Of a DNA stretch of 64,000 bases, positions 34,166 through 44,853 are shown piece after piece. Made by a program: the position numbers and the translations under genes. How positions within the stretch are numbered: the stretch's first letter is position 1; every line of letters starts with the position of its first letter. The notes below the pieces were generated by a model that made no database searches, had not been told where the DNA came from, and was given only the letters and a program-made list of their open reading frames with translations. Origin of the DNA: Catenaria anguillulae PL171 (lineage: Eukaryota; Blastocladiomycota; Blastocladiomycetes; Blastocladiales; Catenariaceae); assembly GCA_002102555.1 (NCBI GenBank), contig MCFL01000039.1:167705-231704 (forward strand). The letters are read 5' to 3'.

Positions 34166-37129
34166 TCAGCCCACTGCCGCCCCGCCCCCGCCAAGCCACA
34201 CCTGAGCCCTCTGCTGTTCGAGCTCCACGCTCACGATTCCAGGGACACTGACGCGGCCCACTGTGGCCGATGCTGCAACAACCGTATGCGACTGCGGCGC
34301 CGCCGCCGACGCCTGGACTCGTTGCACCACATTGGTAGGGGACACCACCATGACACTCGCCTTGCGACCCAAATCGAGTGCCAGGACAACAGGCTCGACG
34401 TCGGTCGAACCAGTAAAAGGAACCGCAAGTGCAACTAGCGCCACCACCGCGGCGGCGGGCTCCTCGCTGGCCTGTGCATGACCGCCGCATCAAGCGCCGC
34501 ATCTGTCCACCCGTTGGCCGTGGCGCGAAACACTACGTGGCCTGCCAGGGGACAAAGTGTGGGCGGCCCAGGTCCCGTCGAGCCCGAGCCCGAGCCCGAA
34601 TTGGGCGACGTGCGCGGTGGGACGAGCGACGATTGCACGAGCCAGTGGGCAATCACACTTGGGTACAACAAGTTACCTGCTGTGGCGGCCACGTGAGTTG
34701 GCGGGATGGCGGGACCAGCGGCTGGTGGCGGCATGGGTGACGGTGCGTGTGTGGGCAAGATGTGCGAGCCAAGAATGCCTGGGACAGCGTGCGCAGGCCG
34801 ATGCGATGGCCAGGCACCGAGCATGCGCATGCCCAAGTAGGGCGACAGCGACCACGTCCACAAGTAGGGCATCATCGGGTATAGCACGAGCCTTACCATG
34901 GCGTCCCAATCCAATGCGCATGTCGACGAGACTCGGTCAATGAGTCGGTGTGCAAGCGGCCGTAGATGTGACGGAGCAATCACCACGGGCGTCGGTGGAC
35001 TTACAGCCGGGGTCGTGGCCGTTGGAGGTGGGTAATGGACGTGCGCGCTCGCCCCATGGCCGTTGGTCGGGCTGGATGGCGTTCCAAACGACGTTGACCG
35101 GTGCTGCCCGCCACCACCTCCATACGACGTTCGCTGCGGAGCAGGCGATTGGTAATGGTACATGCTCGATCCGACTGCGCTTGTTTGTGCAGACAAGACC
35201 GAGGGCGCAGGGTAATGGCTGCGAATGGACCACCGATCAGCTGTGGCTGTGGCCGTGGCGGCGGCGCGGTCGCCTGTGGTATTGTTTGCCGATGCAGATA
35301 AACCATTGTGGTGTGCGCCTGCACCTGCGCCACCGCTGTCCTCGAGATCGCCCATGCGCAAGTGAAACACGGCTGTTGTGCTCGTCATACTCCCTGCACG
35401 ATGCCTGCGCGTGTGGGTGGACGCAACCGATAGTGTGGCAGGCGCAAGTGGCGCGAGTAACGGGGATGCTCCTCCTCCCGCTGGTCGTACTGTCGTGGTC
35501 GGTGGTGTGTGTGGCAACGGCGACGAGATCATGTCAGGAGATGTTGGCGAGAGTGGCAAAACACCCGCGGCGGCGGATGCAGACGACGACGACAAGGCTT
35601 CTGGCGGCTCGACGCTGGATGCAACCGACTCGGCGTCGTCTTGTTCTTGTTCGTCATCTTCGTCGTCTTCGTCACTGGTCCCTTGAAACGACAGCGTCAT
35701 GCTGCGGACGGGCATGAGGGATGCCGCACGCCCGCCACCGCCGTCCCAGTGTCCGCGCAACGTTCGGGTCTCCAGATCGGGAAGCGTGGATCCTTGGTCC
35801 GTGTAGATGGAGGAAGCGTTTCCTCCATTGGCGCCTCCTGGGTCGTTGGTGGATGTCGAGGACAGGGTTGAAAACAAGGATCCCGGTCGATGTACGTGGG
35901 CCGAGGCAGAGTGTGAGTAGGGATGGGTGGGAGGGCGGAAAATGCTCGAGTTGATGGTGGCGCCAGAAATGCGGTGGGATGGGGGATGGTAGATGGAGCG
36001 AGTGGACGGTGATGGTGAAAAGGTTGTTGTGGGAGAGAGGTAATGGTTATGATGTACGGTTGGGTGTGGTGGATGTAAAGATTGTGATGGCGACACTGGT
36101 GCAACAAAGTGGGACGACGCGTGTTCTGAATCGACAAAGCCAGCCGGTGCGCCTGGAAAGCAAGCCGTAGCGGCCCATAGGTTGATGGCAAATGCGAGGA
36201 TTTGTGCAAGGTCGTCGACAGTGCACGGTTGCGCAACCAGAGGGATTGGGTCGGGCGGTAACAGACAAGATGGACCGAGTGTAGCAAGCGCAAGTTGAAT
36301 GACGTGGGCATAGTGCACGTGTGGGGCAAGCCAAGACAAGATGAGAGGGGATTTGCTCGACTTTGTTGATCTTGGTGATGCATGAGCGGGTTGAGAGGTC
36401 CGAGGGTTGGCTCCTCCCGCCGAAATGCGGCGCATGTGAGCGTCCGAGAGCGCCGTGGTGGGCAGCCGAGCTGATGGAAGGTCAGGCGTGTGCAACGGTA
36501 GCCCTGGGACATCAATGGCCAGGATCAAATGTGAGAGGGCCGAGATGAGCGTTGTGTAGGAAATGGGCGACTCGAGAAAGGATGGGTTCGGGGGTGGTGG
36601 TGGACAATGAACCTGAACCAGAATTTGCTGTTGGGGCAGAAGATGGTCTATTTGTAGCCTTGCTTCTGAGTTGTTGGTGCTGTCTGCGAGTCTTTGGTGT
36701 ACGCGCTGTCATCCCCGAAATGGACGAGAGAGGGCGGGCGTTGATTGCGAGCCGCAACGCCAAGGTGGGCGTCTTTGGAGAGACAGACAAGGAGCTGGAA
36801 GCGTGTCCCGTGGGAGAGGCGGCGGCCATTTGTTTGAGGTGCAGAATCTGCAGGTCAATGAGAGCATACGAGGCGAGCATGGCGGCCAAGTGGGCCGCGA
36901 CGGGGTCCGGTAATGGCAACGGCAGGGCAGCATGTCCATCTTGGCTGTGGGCTGCAGAGGTCAAGAGCGGAATGAGCGATGAAATAGTTGGTGCACACGG
37001 CGCAAAGTGGCCTAGGGCAATGACCTGGTCAACTGTGGGCCAGAGATGCTCGAGGGCGCGATGGAGGCGGGCGTGGGCCGCGTGCGGGTTGGGAGCGGCA
37101 TCGGCCAGTGTGGATTGCTTGATTCCCAT
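34166..37129 (-). CDS. Unknown protein with myristoylation-type N-terminus
   Basis: I do not recognise this family. The start MGIKQSTLADAA fits the N-myristoylation rule (Gly2, Ser6). Helical segments follow: LHRALEHLWPTVDQVIALG, AAHLAAMLASYALIDLQILH, then after a one-base shift near 36594 SFLESPISYTTLISALSH and LILAIDVPGLPLHTPDL. The middle (about 350 residues) is disordered, rich in Ser, Thr, His and Pro, with an acidic patch (DEDDEDDEQEQDD). The C-terminal part has HRLIDRVSSTCALDWDAMVR and LYPMMPYLWTWSLSPYLGMR, a conserved-looking hydrophobic stretch. A second shift near 34462 continues the frame through VVALVALAVPFTGSTDVEP to a stop at 34166. Lipid-anchored membrane association is inference from six residues. 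Confidence 0.6.
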
Positions 37130-37900
37130 AGTGTTCAAGATGCAGTTTATCTTCGTATTGGATCGTATTGCATGGAGTTGCTCGGTATGTATGGCCACTT
37201 TGTTGATGTCCAATACGCTCCACGGTTGGTCACGTGCTTGCAATGGTCCCGGGCTGCTGCCGGCCCAGGTCGTCGAGAACATTGTGGGTCTGTTGCAATG
37301 GCGACTTTGCGATGGAAGCCACCCCATGGCCATGGCCAGCCTTGACCTCTGCAGCTGCCTGCCTTCGTTTCCACTGATGTTGGAACGCTAACATCACGCA
37401 GTGCCATGCAATAATCCATGACCGAGGATCTCTTGACCACCGCCGTGGATTCATTTCGCCGCTGCTGCTGCCGCCTGCCGTCCCATCCCACATTGGCATT
37501 GGCACTGGCACCGGCACAGCAGCTCGCAGGTGCAGGTGCGGGCCACCACCCGACACGTCTCGTAGTTGTCGTCCTTGTTACCGTGGCTCAGGTGTTTGCG
37601 CTCCGCACACCCGCCCAAGGCCATGACCATCCACTCAGGTCCACCCACCCGGCGGCCTTGACTGCCGGCACCTCTCCACCCTGGCGCCGCCGCGCGTATC
37701 GTTTCGGCGATAGGGATTTGGCGCTCGATCCTCGGTACGGTGACAAGGGATATCAGCTTGGCCATGGTTGTCGATCTTTTTCCAGCTTGCGGTTGTCGTG
37801 CAACGCTGAGCATACATCTCGCCACGAGCGCGAGAAGGGCGATGGGGGCGAGGAAGGTGACCGAGACAATTCGCAGCCGCTAGGTTACTCTCCAGCTGGA
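37130..37900. other. Divergent promoter region
   Basis: About 770 nt between two start codons facing away from each other. The frame of the plus-strand gene is open upstream to 37418, but the sequence there (CCCRLPSHP.., VVVVLVTV) looks non-coding. No gene called. Confidence 0.35.
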
Positions 37901-39859
37901 ATGCGCCGACCCACTCTCATGCCCACTCTCAACCCAAACCTGGCCTCAGGCTCAGCATCCGACACTGCTTCCTTCCCGTTGCCTGTCGACTGGTCATCCA
38001 CCCAGGGACTCTTTGTTGCCATTGCAGCATTACGCGCACACATGTCTTCTAATGGCTCTCAAACGCAACCTCTCCCTTGGCCCGTTCACACTGCGCTGCA
38101 AGTGGCTCGCTCGCTCAGCCGCCGCCTGTTGCGCATCCATCCCACTCCTCCCTTGGACGCTGACGACGATTTTGACCGGCTCTTCATTCCGACACCAGCA
38201 AACCCATCACCTGTCTGGTCCCCACTCCCTGCTTCGGCATCATCCACCACAGCCGCTGGTGGATCATGGTCCGATGTCCACGCCATTTACTCTCGAATAC
38301 ACTGGCGTCATTTCACCAACCAGGATTTCAATCTTGCACTTTACGCGCACCACCACACATGCTCCTCCTCGTCGCCCGCAACCTTGGTCAAGTTCCTTTC
38401 CTCCCATTTTATCCCCTCCACTTCCACATCTATACCGCGCGCCACCCTGTCGTTGTATCCCGACACGTCCTCGCTCGCCGTCTACCACTTGACGCGTGCG
38501 CACCGATCCACGCCCTACATCCACTCGTTGATCCACGAGCACATGGCTCGCTCCACCCACCCGCATCCTCGCAAACCGACCGGCTTGAGCACGCCACTGC
38601 GGCCGATCGCGGCATTCACGCGCTCCTTCTCGGGCAACACGACGCGTGCTTGCCACCGGCAGCACTTGTCGCCACCATCCATGCCGTGTACACTTGGTAC
38701 GCCCGCTACGCCGCCAAGGTGCTGGACGCGGGCGCACCTGCGCGCGTGCTGTGTACTGCACTTTACTTGGTGCTCATGTCGCCCAAAGTGACGCCCACGG
38801 CGGCGGCAGCGAGGCGACACCAGAGTGTTGCGCATCTTGTGGACTTGTTGGCAAAACACAATCCGTGGCCACTTGCCGCGTACGTGTGTCTTTTGCAACA
38901 CGCGTGCGCCGATGGTGGCAATAGCAACAACAAGTCGCTTGTACCCTTGTGGGTCGCGGAAATGGACGCCGATGTGCACATGCGAAGGGCGTGGCGGGCA
39001 AGTGCACATGTGCAAGGGTTGGTGTTTCGGGACCGCATGCAACGTGTACTGAATGAGAATCAGATTCAGCACGAACCAAGTCAAGGTTGGTCGCCAAGGC
39101 GGCATCGATGGCCGTGGCAAGGACATGGTTCTAGCAACAAATGGGCCGAATTGGTGGACGAGTTTGTGAGCGATCCATTGCTCACGTCCACAGCCGACAA
39201 CTGGGCGTTTGTCATTCGGTTGCTGGTGCATGACCGGGGTACCCCAAACGACCATGCGCATGTGGATCAAGTGGACAAGGCCGCTCATGTGTTTTCCCAG
39301 TCGGTCTCACACGCGCGCCCGCACTTGCGGCTGTCCCAGACCTCGTGCAAGCACAGTGTCGCGCAGGCAAAGTGGTGGATGCGGTGCGGGTGGTGTTGAG
39401 TGTGGACGGCGGGCGAGCGGTGGCAGGGGAGGTGGAACGTGCCTTGATGCCGTATGCGCGCGAGATTCGCGAGGCCTTGGTTGCCGAGGATGAGACCAGG
39501 ATGGGCACGTGAGGCATGGAGTTGGATCGGGCAGGTGGGCGCTGTGGGTGGCGCTTGCGATTGATTGCGACTGGATTGGGATGTTGCGCGGGATGGGCGT
39601 GTTGGACACTGGAAAGGTTCACATTCCGCGCGTGCTAGTAGCTGACCTGATGGTAGTGCTGGGCAAGCGCGGGATGGTCGAGGAGGCCAGTGTGGTTGTG
39701 AGCAAGGCAGGACCAGGTGGAGGGAATGGACAAGTCCAGGAGTGGGTGCATGCGTTTGAGCGCGGGGCAGAGGCCGGTGGGTTTGGGGTACGGGCGGCAA
39801 GGGCAATGGGCCACGAGCTGTGTGAGCGTGCCGTTCATGTTGGCACAGTGAATGGTTGA
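37901..39859 (+). CDS. Helical-repeat protein, possibly PPR-like
   Basis: Long coding stretch interrupted by several one-base shifts. It begins MRRPTLMPTLNPNL, then GLFVAIAALRAHMSSNG and PVHTALQVARSLSRRLL. In the next frame it has LVATIHAVYTWYARYAAKVL and APARVLCTALYLVLMSP, then VAHLVDLLAKHNPWPLAAYV. Further frames give VPDLVQAQCRAGKVVDAVRV, EVERALMPYAREIREALV, and VLVADLMVVLGKRGMVEEAS. The last resembles the PPR consensus (..li..lgk.G..eeA..v). PPR proteins bind organelle RNA, so a mitochondrial RNA role is possible but unproven. At least three frame changes prevent a reliable protein length, expected near 650 residues. It could equally be another alpha-solenoid family. Confidence 0.45.
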
Positions 39860-40249
39860 TGTTGAGTCATTTCGGCAATGAACGCGTCATTTCTTCAGAC
39901 CGTGAAAAGAAAACGTGTCCCTGCCAACGACGCTTCCTGCTCAAGAGCTCTGCTGGCAGCGGCAAAGCAGGATGCCTGCCGATCTCAATTGCGCATGCCA
40001 ACATGGACAGGGGTTAACCTTACTGCGCAGTAAGTATTGACGGACTGGAACGGGCCTGACTCGATTAGGTCTTTGACCTTGGCCTCGACAGAAACAATAC
40101 ATAAAGTACAAGAAGGGAAAAGCGACCTCAACCCAACATCCAATTACATACCAATATGGTTTCTCCTCGTAACGAGCCAATGCATCACCGTCAAATCAGC
40201 CCTTGACTGATCCAACGACCCTCTGAAATCCAAACTCCCAAAGCCCACC

Positions 40250-41874
40250 ATGTCCAAAACCGCCCGCCGCCTCTTCAAGCGCGGCAACGCCGGCTCCGGC
40301 TACAACTCGTCTGCCCCGGCCTCGGATGCCGAATTCGAATCTGACAGCGATGCCGGGTCGGTCCTCTCCATCGACGACTATGTGTACCCGTTCCCGGACA
40401 CGCCCCCCGGCGGCAACTCGGACAATGAAGGCGACGACGACTCGTCCTCGGGCAGCGGCGGCGCCCATCGCGACTTGGGCCACGATCTTCGTGCCGCCCT
40501 CGACGGCCTCTTGGAAAAGCGGGCATCCACGCGCGAGGACCATTTGGCCAAAATCATTCGCTTGCTCGGCAATCATTACATGGCAGCAGAATTGGATAGC
40601 TTGGTCGACACTGCATTGGATGCCCTTGTCAGGTGTGCGAAAAAGGAAAAGAGTCAAACGGAAAACATTGCGGCTGCGAAAGGTTTTTTTGTCTTTCTTC
40701 CTGTTTCTCGCCGCTTGAAAAATCTTGTCACTCACTCACTCGAAAACCGATTTACCTTTACTTTTCAGCACTCGGCATCTACTTTGTCACCATTGGGCCC
40801 GGCCACGAATCCCGATACACAGAAGTTGTCGATACCTTGCTTCCACTCGTCACCAAACTCACTGCGGGCCGGCCCGAACCCGTCCGCTGTGCCTTGTCCG
40901 ACCTCGTGACGCTCGCTTGCTTCACCACGGGCTCGGCAGACCACACGTCCACTCTGCTTACCACATTTGCCGACCTGGCCGCCTCGACCTTCCGCAAACT
41001 CGTCCAAGCCAACGAGGCATCGGCAGGCAACGCTGCGCTCAAGGCCGCTCAGGCCGCCGTGTCTGCCACGTCGGGCGAGGCGAAAGTCACAATCAAGAGC
41101 CAGCAAGGGATCGAAAAGCTGCCGGGAGGGAAATTGCTGCCTGTGCTACTGGCTGATTTGGGCGTCTTGTGCACGGTTGCCCGGCCAGGCGCAGTGAGAA
41201 GCGTAGCGGGCGCGCTGGGCGAAATGCTGCTCAAGGTCCTTGGGTGCACGTGCGTGAGTGCAGAAACAAAGATCTTGGCAGCCGAAAACGTGGCCATGTT
41301 GGTCGAAGTGGGTGCGCTCGATCGGCCCGACGACGACAACGACCATGGCAACGCCACGTCCAACACACCTGCATCACCATCGTCCATCAAAGCGGACGAG
41401 ACTGTGACGGCGGATCCAGCCACCATTGTGACACGTGCCATCCGCATGCTGACGGACCTGACCTCGTCCTCATCCACGTCGTCCGACCTCGCCACTTCAG
41501 TCAAGTCCACCAACCAGCGCGACCGCAAATCACAACGTGCCGCGTTTCGCGACGTGCTGGCCTACCTCGAGTCGGAAACCCCACCGCATCTCAAGCTCAA
41601 GTTTAGAAAGGAGCAAGTCGTGCTCAACACTTGGGCACAATTGCGCCAGCTCTATATGTTCCGCGCCGCGCTTGGACAATCGGTCCATGTTCATTTCTTG
41701 CTCAACCCCTTGTTGCGCGACGTGTTTGATTTCCACTTTACTGAAGATGCCGGACTGAGCAAGGCCGAGCGCAAGGCAATGTATAACCCGAGCAGCGAGT
41801 ACGCGAGGCAGCGCACGCAGATGTTGGCCAAGCAGAGGCGAGTAAGGGCCAGCAAGATTGGCCAGTTTGATTGA
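40250..41874 (+). CDS. Interferon-related developmental regulator (IFRD) family protein
   Basis: IFRD proteins (IFRD1/2 in animals) are transcriptional and translational co-regulators, and IFRD2 binds inactive ribosomes. Exon 1 starts MSKTARRLFKRGNAGSGYNS, has a Ser/Asp acidic region, then LRAALDGLLEKRASTREDHL and DALDALVRCAKKEKSQTENI. An 86-nt intron (40683-40768, donor GTTTTT, acceptor TTTTCAG) joins AAAK to ALGIYFVTIGPG, the start of the armadillo-like IFRD domain. The IFRD C-terminal domain is at the end: QRDRKSQRAAFRDVLAYLES, EQVVLNTWAQLRQLYMFRAA and NPLLRDVFDF. No frameshift is needed. About 512 residues, comparable to animal IFRD proteins. Confidence 0.9.
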
Positions 41875-42008
41875 TTGTCTTCTTTTTTGATGGCAATCGA
41901 GTTTTGTTACATTTCTCTCCGATTTCCACATTGTATTTATTCCTTGCCCTTTGTTTGTCTTGTCTGACCGTATACATACTAAATATATAGCCCATGCCAT
42001 TCGTTGAT

Positions 42009-42488
42009 CTACTCTTTCAACGTGCCCAACCTCGCCAACTTGACCTTTTGCACCCACATGCGGTCCAAATCCCAAACCTTGCCCGTGACGTACGGGTCCG
42101 AACGCATCAAGTCCAAAACGGCCTGCTTGCTGGGCATATCGAGCAAAAACATGCTGCCAAACATCTTGTCGCCATCGTCTGTGAGCTGAGCGCCGCCCGC
42201 AAGCAGCAAGCCCTGCGATTGCAAGTTGGCCGCGTGTTTGAGATGGGCAGGCCGGGCGGCCAAACGGCGGGCAGGCGCGTCTGCGTCGGTAAAGTCTGGG
42301 ATCGTGATGAGGTAGTGGATAGCTGTGGGACAAGGTTCGGGCCACAGGTGAGTATATGAGGGTTGAGGATGGCCGGGCCGACAGATTGGGCGGGGACGTA
42401 CGCGGGCAGAGCGAGCGGCGGCCACGGGTCGCATGGCCGTGGTGGCGGCGGCTGGGCGGATCAGTGAGGTGGCGCGAGACAAGATCAT
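42009..42488 (-). CDS. YCII-related domain protein, probably mitochondrial
   Basis: Small protein with a ferredoxin-like YCII fold. The N-terminus MILSRATSLIRPAAATTAMR, rich in Arg, Ala, Ser and Thr without acids, looks like a mitochondrial presequence. After a roughly 79-nt intron (42323-42401, donor GTACGT, acceptor CCCACAG) the domain reads IHYLITIPDFTDADAPARRL, ARPAHLKHAAN, LLLAGGAQLTDDG, GSMFLLDMPSKQAVLDLMRS and DPYVTGKVWD. The His in RPAHLKH and the late Asp are typical of YCII proteins. The intron phase is off by one base, so an indel in exon 1 or an alternative donor is needed. Function is not established for the family in fungi. It ends 134 nt from the convergent IFRD gene. Confidence 0.8.
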   Translation of the reverse strand: MILSRATSLIRPAAATTAMRPVAAARSARVRPRPICRPGHPQPSYTHLWPEPCPTAIHYLITIPDFTDADAPARRLAARPAHLKHAANLQSQGLLLAGGAQLTDDGDKMFGSMFLLDMPSKQAVLDLMRSDPYVTGKVWDLDRMWVQKVKLARLGTLKE

Positions 42489-43012
42489 GGTGGTGGGCTG
42501 AGCTGGGCCGGGCAGGTTTGAATGGATGGTGCAACGGTGAATGATGGCGTGCGTAGGACAAAAGAATGCATTCGGGCATGTAAATGTCATATGTACCAGA
42601 GAGAGGGAGAGGGTTTACGGATTGGCTGCGTGCCGGAGTCGCGCCCCCAACAAAGCCGAAGTCGCAAGACCGGCGGTTGCGAGAAGTCGCGTTCATGACG
42701 ACAAGCATCATATATTATGGATTGTGAAGTCCAATGCCCATGCAAGGCGTGAAAGAAGTCGGCTTAACGAGACAGAGATACCTATTGAATGTACCAGTAT
42801 TCGCTTTCACCTTTGCCCGTGCTGATGAAAGAATCACATCATCGTGACCGAACTATTGGAGACGATGAGGTGGCGGACCTGCTGGCAATAAATGTCATGG
42901 TCCGCGAATGAACGTCGAGAACGTGGGACACAACGGGAAAAGTGTTGCAACCGAAAACGTCATAATCAAGTCTGTATTCCTTCAACGTGTATGTGTCTCC
43001 CCCAGCCCTGAT
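42489..43012. other. Intergenic region upstream of the YCII-like gene
   Basis: 524 nt; presumed promoter of the YCII-like gene and 3' region of the NDP kinase. No gene seen. Confidence 0.45.
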
Positions 43013-43778
43013 TTAGACAACGCCAGGATGTGCCACTCGAAAGGTGGCCAAATACGACTCGACGGCCGGATCCTTCGGGAAAAAAAAGTCGAGTTCTCTC
43101 ACGGCAGTCTCAATGGAATCTGCGATATCCCGTCACACTCGCTAAAGTCAGCTATCCACCCTCCACAAACCCACTGGTGCATCATTGGCGAGACGTACCC
43201 GACCCATGGAACGAGTTCCGAGTATCCGTCAACCCAAACTGACCCCTTAAACTCGTTGGCGCCACGACCTGCGCCTTCACTGGATGCGTGGGCCCAATCA
43301 TTTCCCTCCATCTTGTAATGGCGTCCCCGCCATCGTGTTGATCTGTGGTGTGCAAGATCATGGCCAAAAACGGCCCGCTCGTCATGTAGCTTGTGAGCCG
43401 ATCGTAAAAGAACTTGCCCTTGTGTTCGGCGTAAAAGCGGCCCGCGTCACGTGGAGTCCAGTGGACGCGGCGCGAGCGGACGAGTTCGAGGCCAGCAGCA
43501 GGCAGCTGCGCGTGAACGTCAGCGACAGTGATCGGGTCGGCGTAGATGTCGGGTTTGAGGAGGGCAAGGGTGAGGGAAAATGCCGGGCGGTCGAGTTGAG
43601 GTGCGGCGGTTGTGGTTGAAGAATGGAGCCGAGCAGGTGGTGCAGCGTGGGCCACAAATATTGGCCGTGGTTGTTTGGAAAGGAAGGAGGGGAGGGGACG
43701 ATGGGCAACAGGGACCCGGAGACGAGGAGTCATCATGGATGGTAATGTGGACGGAGGTAGGAATGCAGAGGGTTTCAT
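43013..43778 (-). CDS. NME6: Nucleoside diphosphate kinase, NME6 type
   Basis: NME6-type family member. The N-terminal extension (MKPSAFLPPSTLPSMMTPRL..) is Arg/Ser/Ala-rich and presequence-like, in keeping with the mitochondrial location of NME6. The kinase domain begins FSLTLALLKPDIYADPITV (NME6: LTLALIKPDAVAHPL). It continues GRFYAEHKGKFFYDRLTSYM, SGPFLAMIL and MIGPTHPVKAQVVAPTSLRG, with the catalytic motif TDTRNSFHGS. A 79-nt intron (43120-43198, donor GTACGT) joins HGS to DSIETAVRELDFFFPKD, the family's conserved end. The catalytic His is present, so activity is possible, though animal NME6 is weak on its own. About 228 residues. It starts 200 nt from the divergent I78-type gene. Confidence 0.9.
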
Positions 43779-43978
43779 GGCGTGCAGTGGCAGTGTACGT
43801 GTTGGGTCATGAAATATGAATTCGAATATTCCGGCATGAACATCCAGACCCCCCGATTTGCTTTGCTCCTGATTGCTTGCAGTCGCAACGCAACGTGCTC
43901 GCGTCGTCGGTGTCTCGCTTCACGCGCCGTCAGCACCCCGACAAGCAATGCTCTTTGGCTCTCTGAACCTTAAGCTTC
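43779..43978. promoter_or_regulatory. Compact divergent promoter
   Basis: Only 200 nt separates the start codons of the NME6-type and I78-type genes, so both promoters must lie here. No TATA-like motif is obvious. Confidence 0.5.
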
Positions 43979-44401
43979 ATGAATCGTATTTCGTCGACGC
44001 TGTTCCGCCTTCGCAACTTCTCCCTCTCTTTCACACACCCCGGTATCCGCACCATGAGCAACCCCAACGACGCCAACCACTGGACCTCTACCCTCATTGG
44101 CAAGACCCTCGTCGACGGCCCCGTTGCCGAAGCCCAGGTCTGTCTCAAACTGCTTGTCGCGGCTCGCCGACATTGTCTTCATGGACCTGTCTTTTCTCTT
44201 GCGCCGCACGCATGCTCACAACCAACATCATGTACTTTTTCGTTTCACACACAGGCCGCAACCCACGTGTCAAAGTCGACCTTGCCCAACCCGCACCGTA
44301 TCATCAAGCCAGGTTACATGGTCACCATGGATTTCAACGAGGCGCGCTTGAATGTGCACACCGACGACAGCAACAAGGTTACCAACGTCCGCTATGGTTA
44401 A
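43979..44401 (+). CDS. Peptidase inhibitor I78-like small protein
   Basis: Two-exon gene. Exon 1 reads MNRISSTLFRLRNFSLSFTH.., with an internal ATG at 44054 opening MSNPNDANHWTSTLIGKTLV. A 117-nt intron (44138-44254, multiple of three) joins VAEAQ to AATHVSKSTLPNPHRI. The core PGYMVTMDFNEARLNVHTDD followed by KVTNVRYG matches the I78 consensus (PG..vT.D....RlNv..d....i), a family of small serine-protease inhibitor-like proteins. The 25-residue extension from the first ATG is basic and hydroxylated without acids, so the longer form may be targeted to mitochondria and the shorter one cytosolic; this is inference. The usual family cysteine at the end is absent (VRYG instead of a CG ending). Confidence 0.75.
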   Translation: MNRISSTLFRLRNFSLSFTHPGIRTMSNPNDANHWTSTLIGKTLVDGPVAEAQVCLKLLVAARRHCLHGPVFSLAPHACSQPTSCTFSFHTQAATHVSKSTLPNPHRIIKPGYMVTMDFNEARLNVHTDDSNKVTNVRYG

Positions 44402-44853
44402 GAACCGATTCGCGTCGACAACGCCACCCAACACGTCGTTGTCGTTGGCCAACAGTCGAGGACGGCGGAGGCGCAGTAGTGTTTGAAGTTGTACATATTT
44501 CTGTATCATATAAGACACTGCGCGAGGAGCCTGTCTTTCTTCACTTCGCTCGTCTTGGACGTAAGGGCAATGCTTGACGCGCTCTGCCCGTCCGCTTGCG
44601 CCTGTTTCGCCTGAACCCGGTCGGGGCCGACCTTGGGACTGTCGTTCTTCTCGATGCTCAAGGGAGCTCAAGGGTAGAAGTGCGAGAAAAAAAAGCTCGA
44701 GTGCCATGGTAAAGCCGGGAGTGACTTGAGGCACGCATGGCTGCGCTCCACGTCTCCGAGGCTTGATGACCATGGTGACAAAAACAGCATCAGCGATAAA
44801 GAGAAGCATTACACCCCCGATGATTTGACCTCAAGCATCATCCTCACTACCAT
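44402..44853. other. Intergenic region before DUF4139 copy A
   Basis: About 450 nt. The last roughly 25 nt before the ATG (CCTCAAG..CCTCACTACC) resembles the leader of copy B, so the duplication includes a little 5' flank. No gene seen. Confidence 0.45.
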
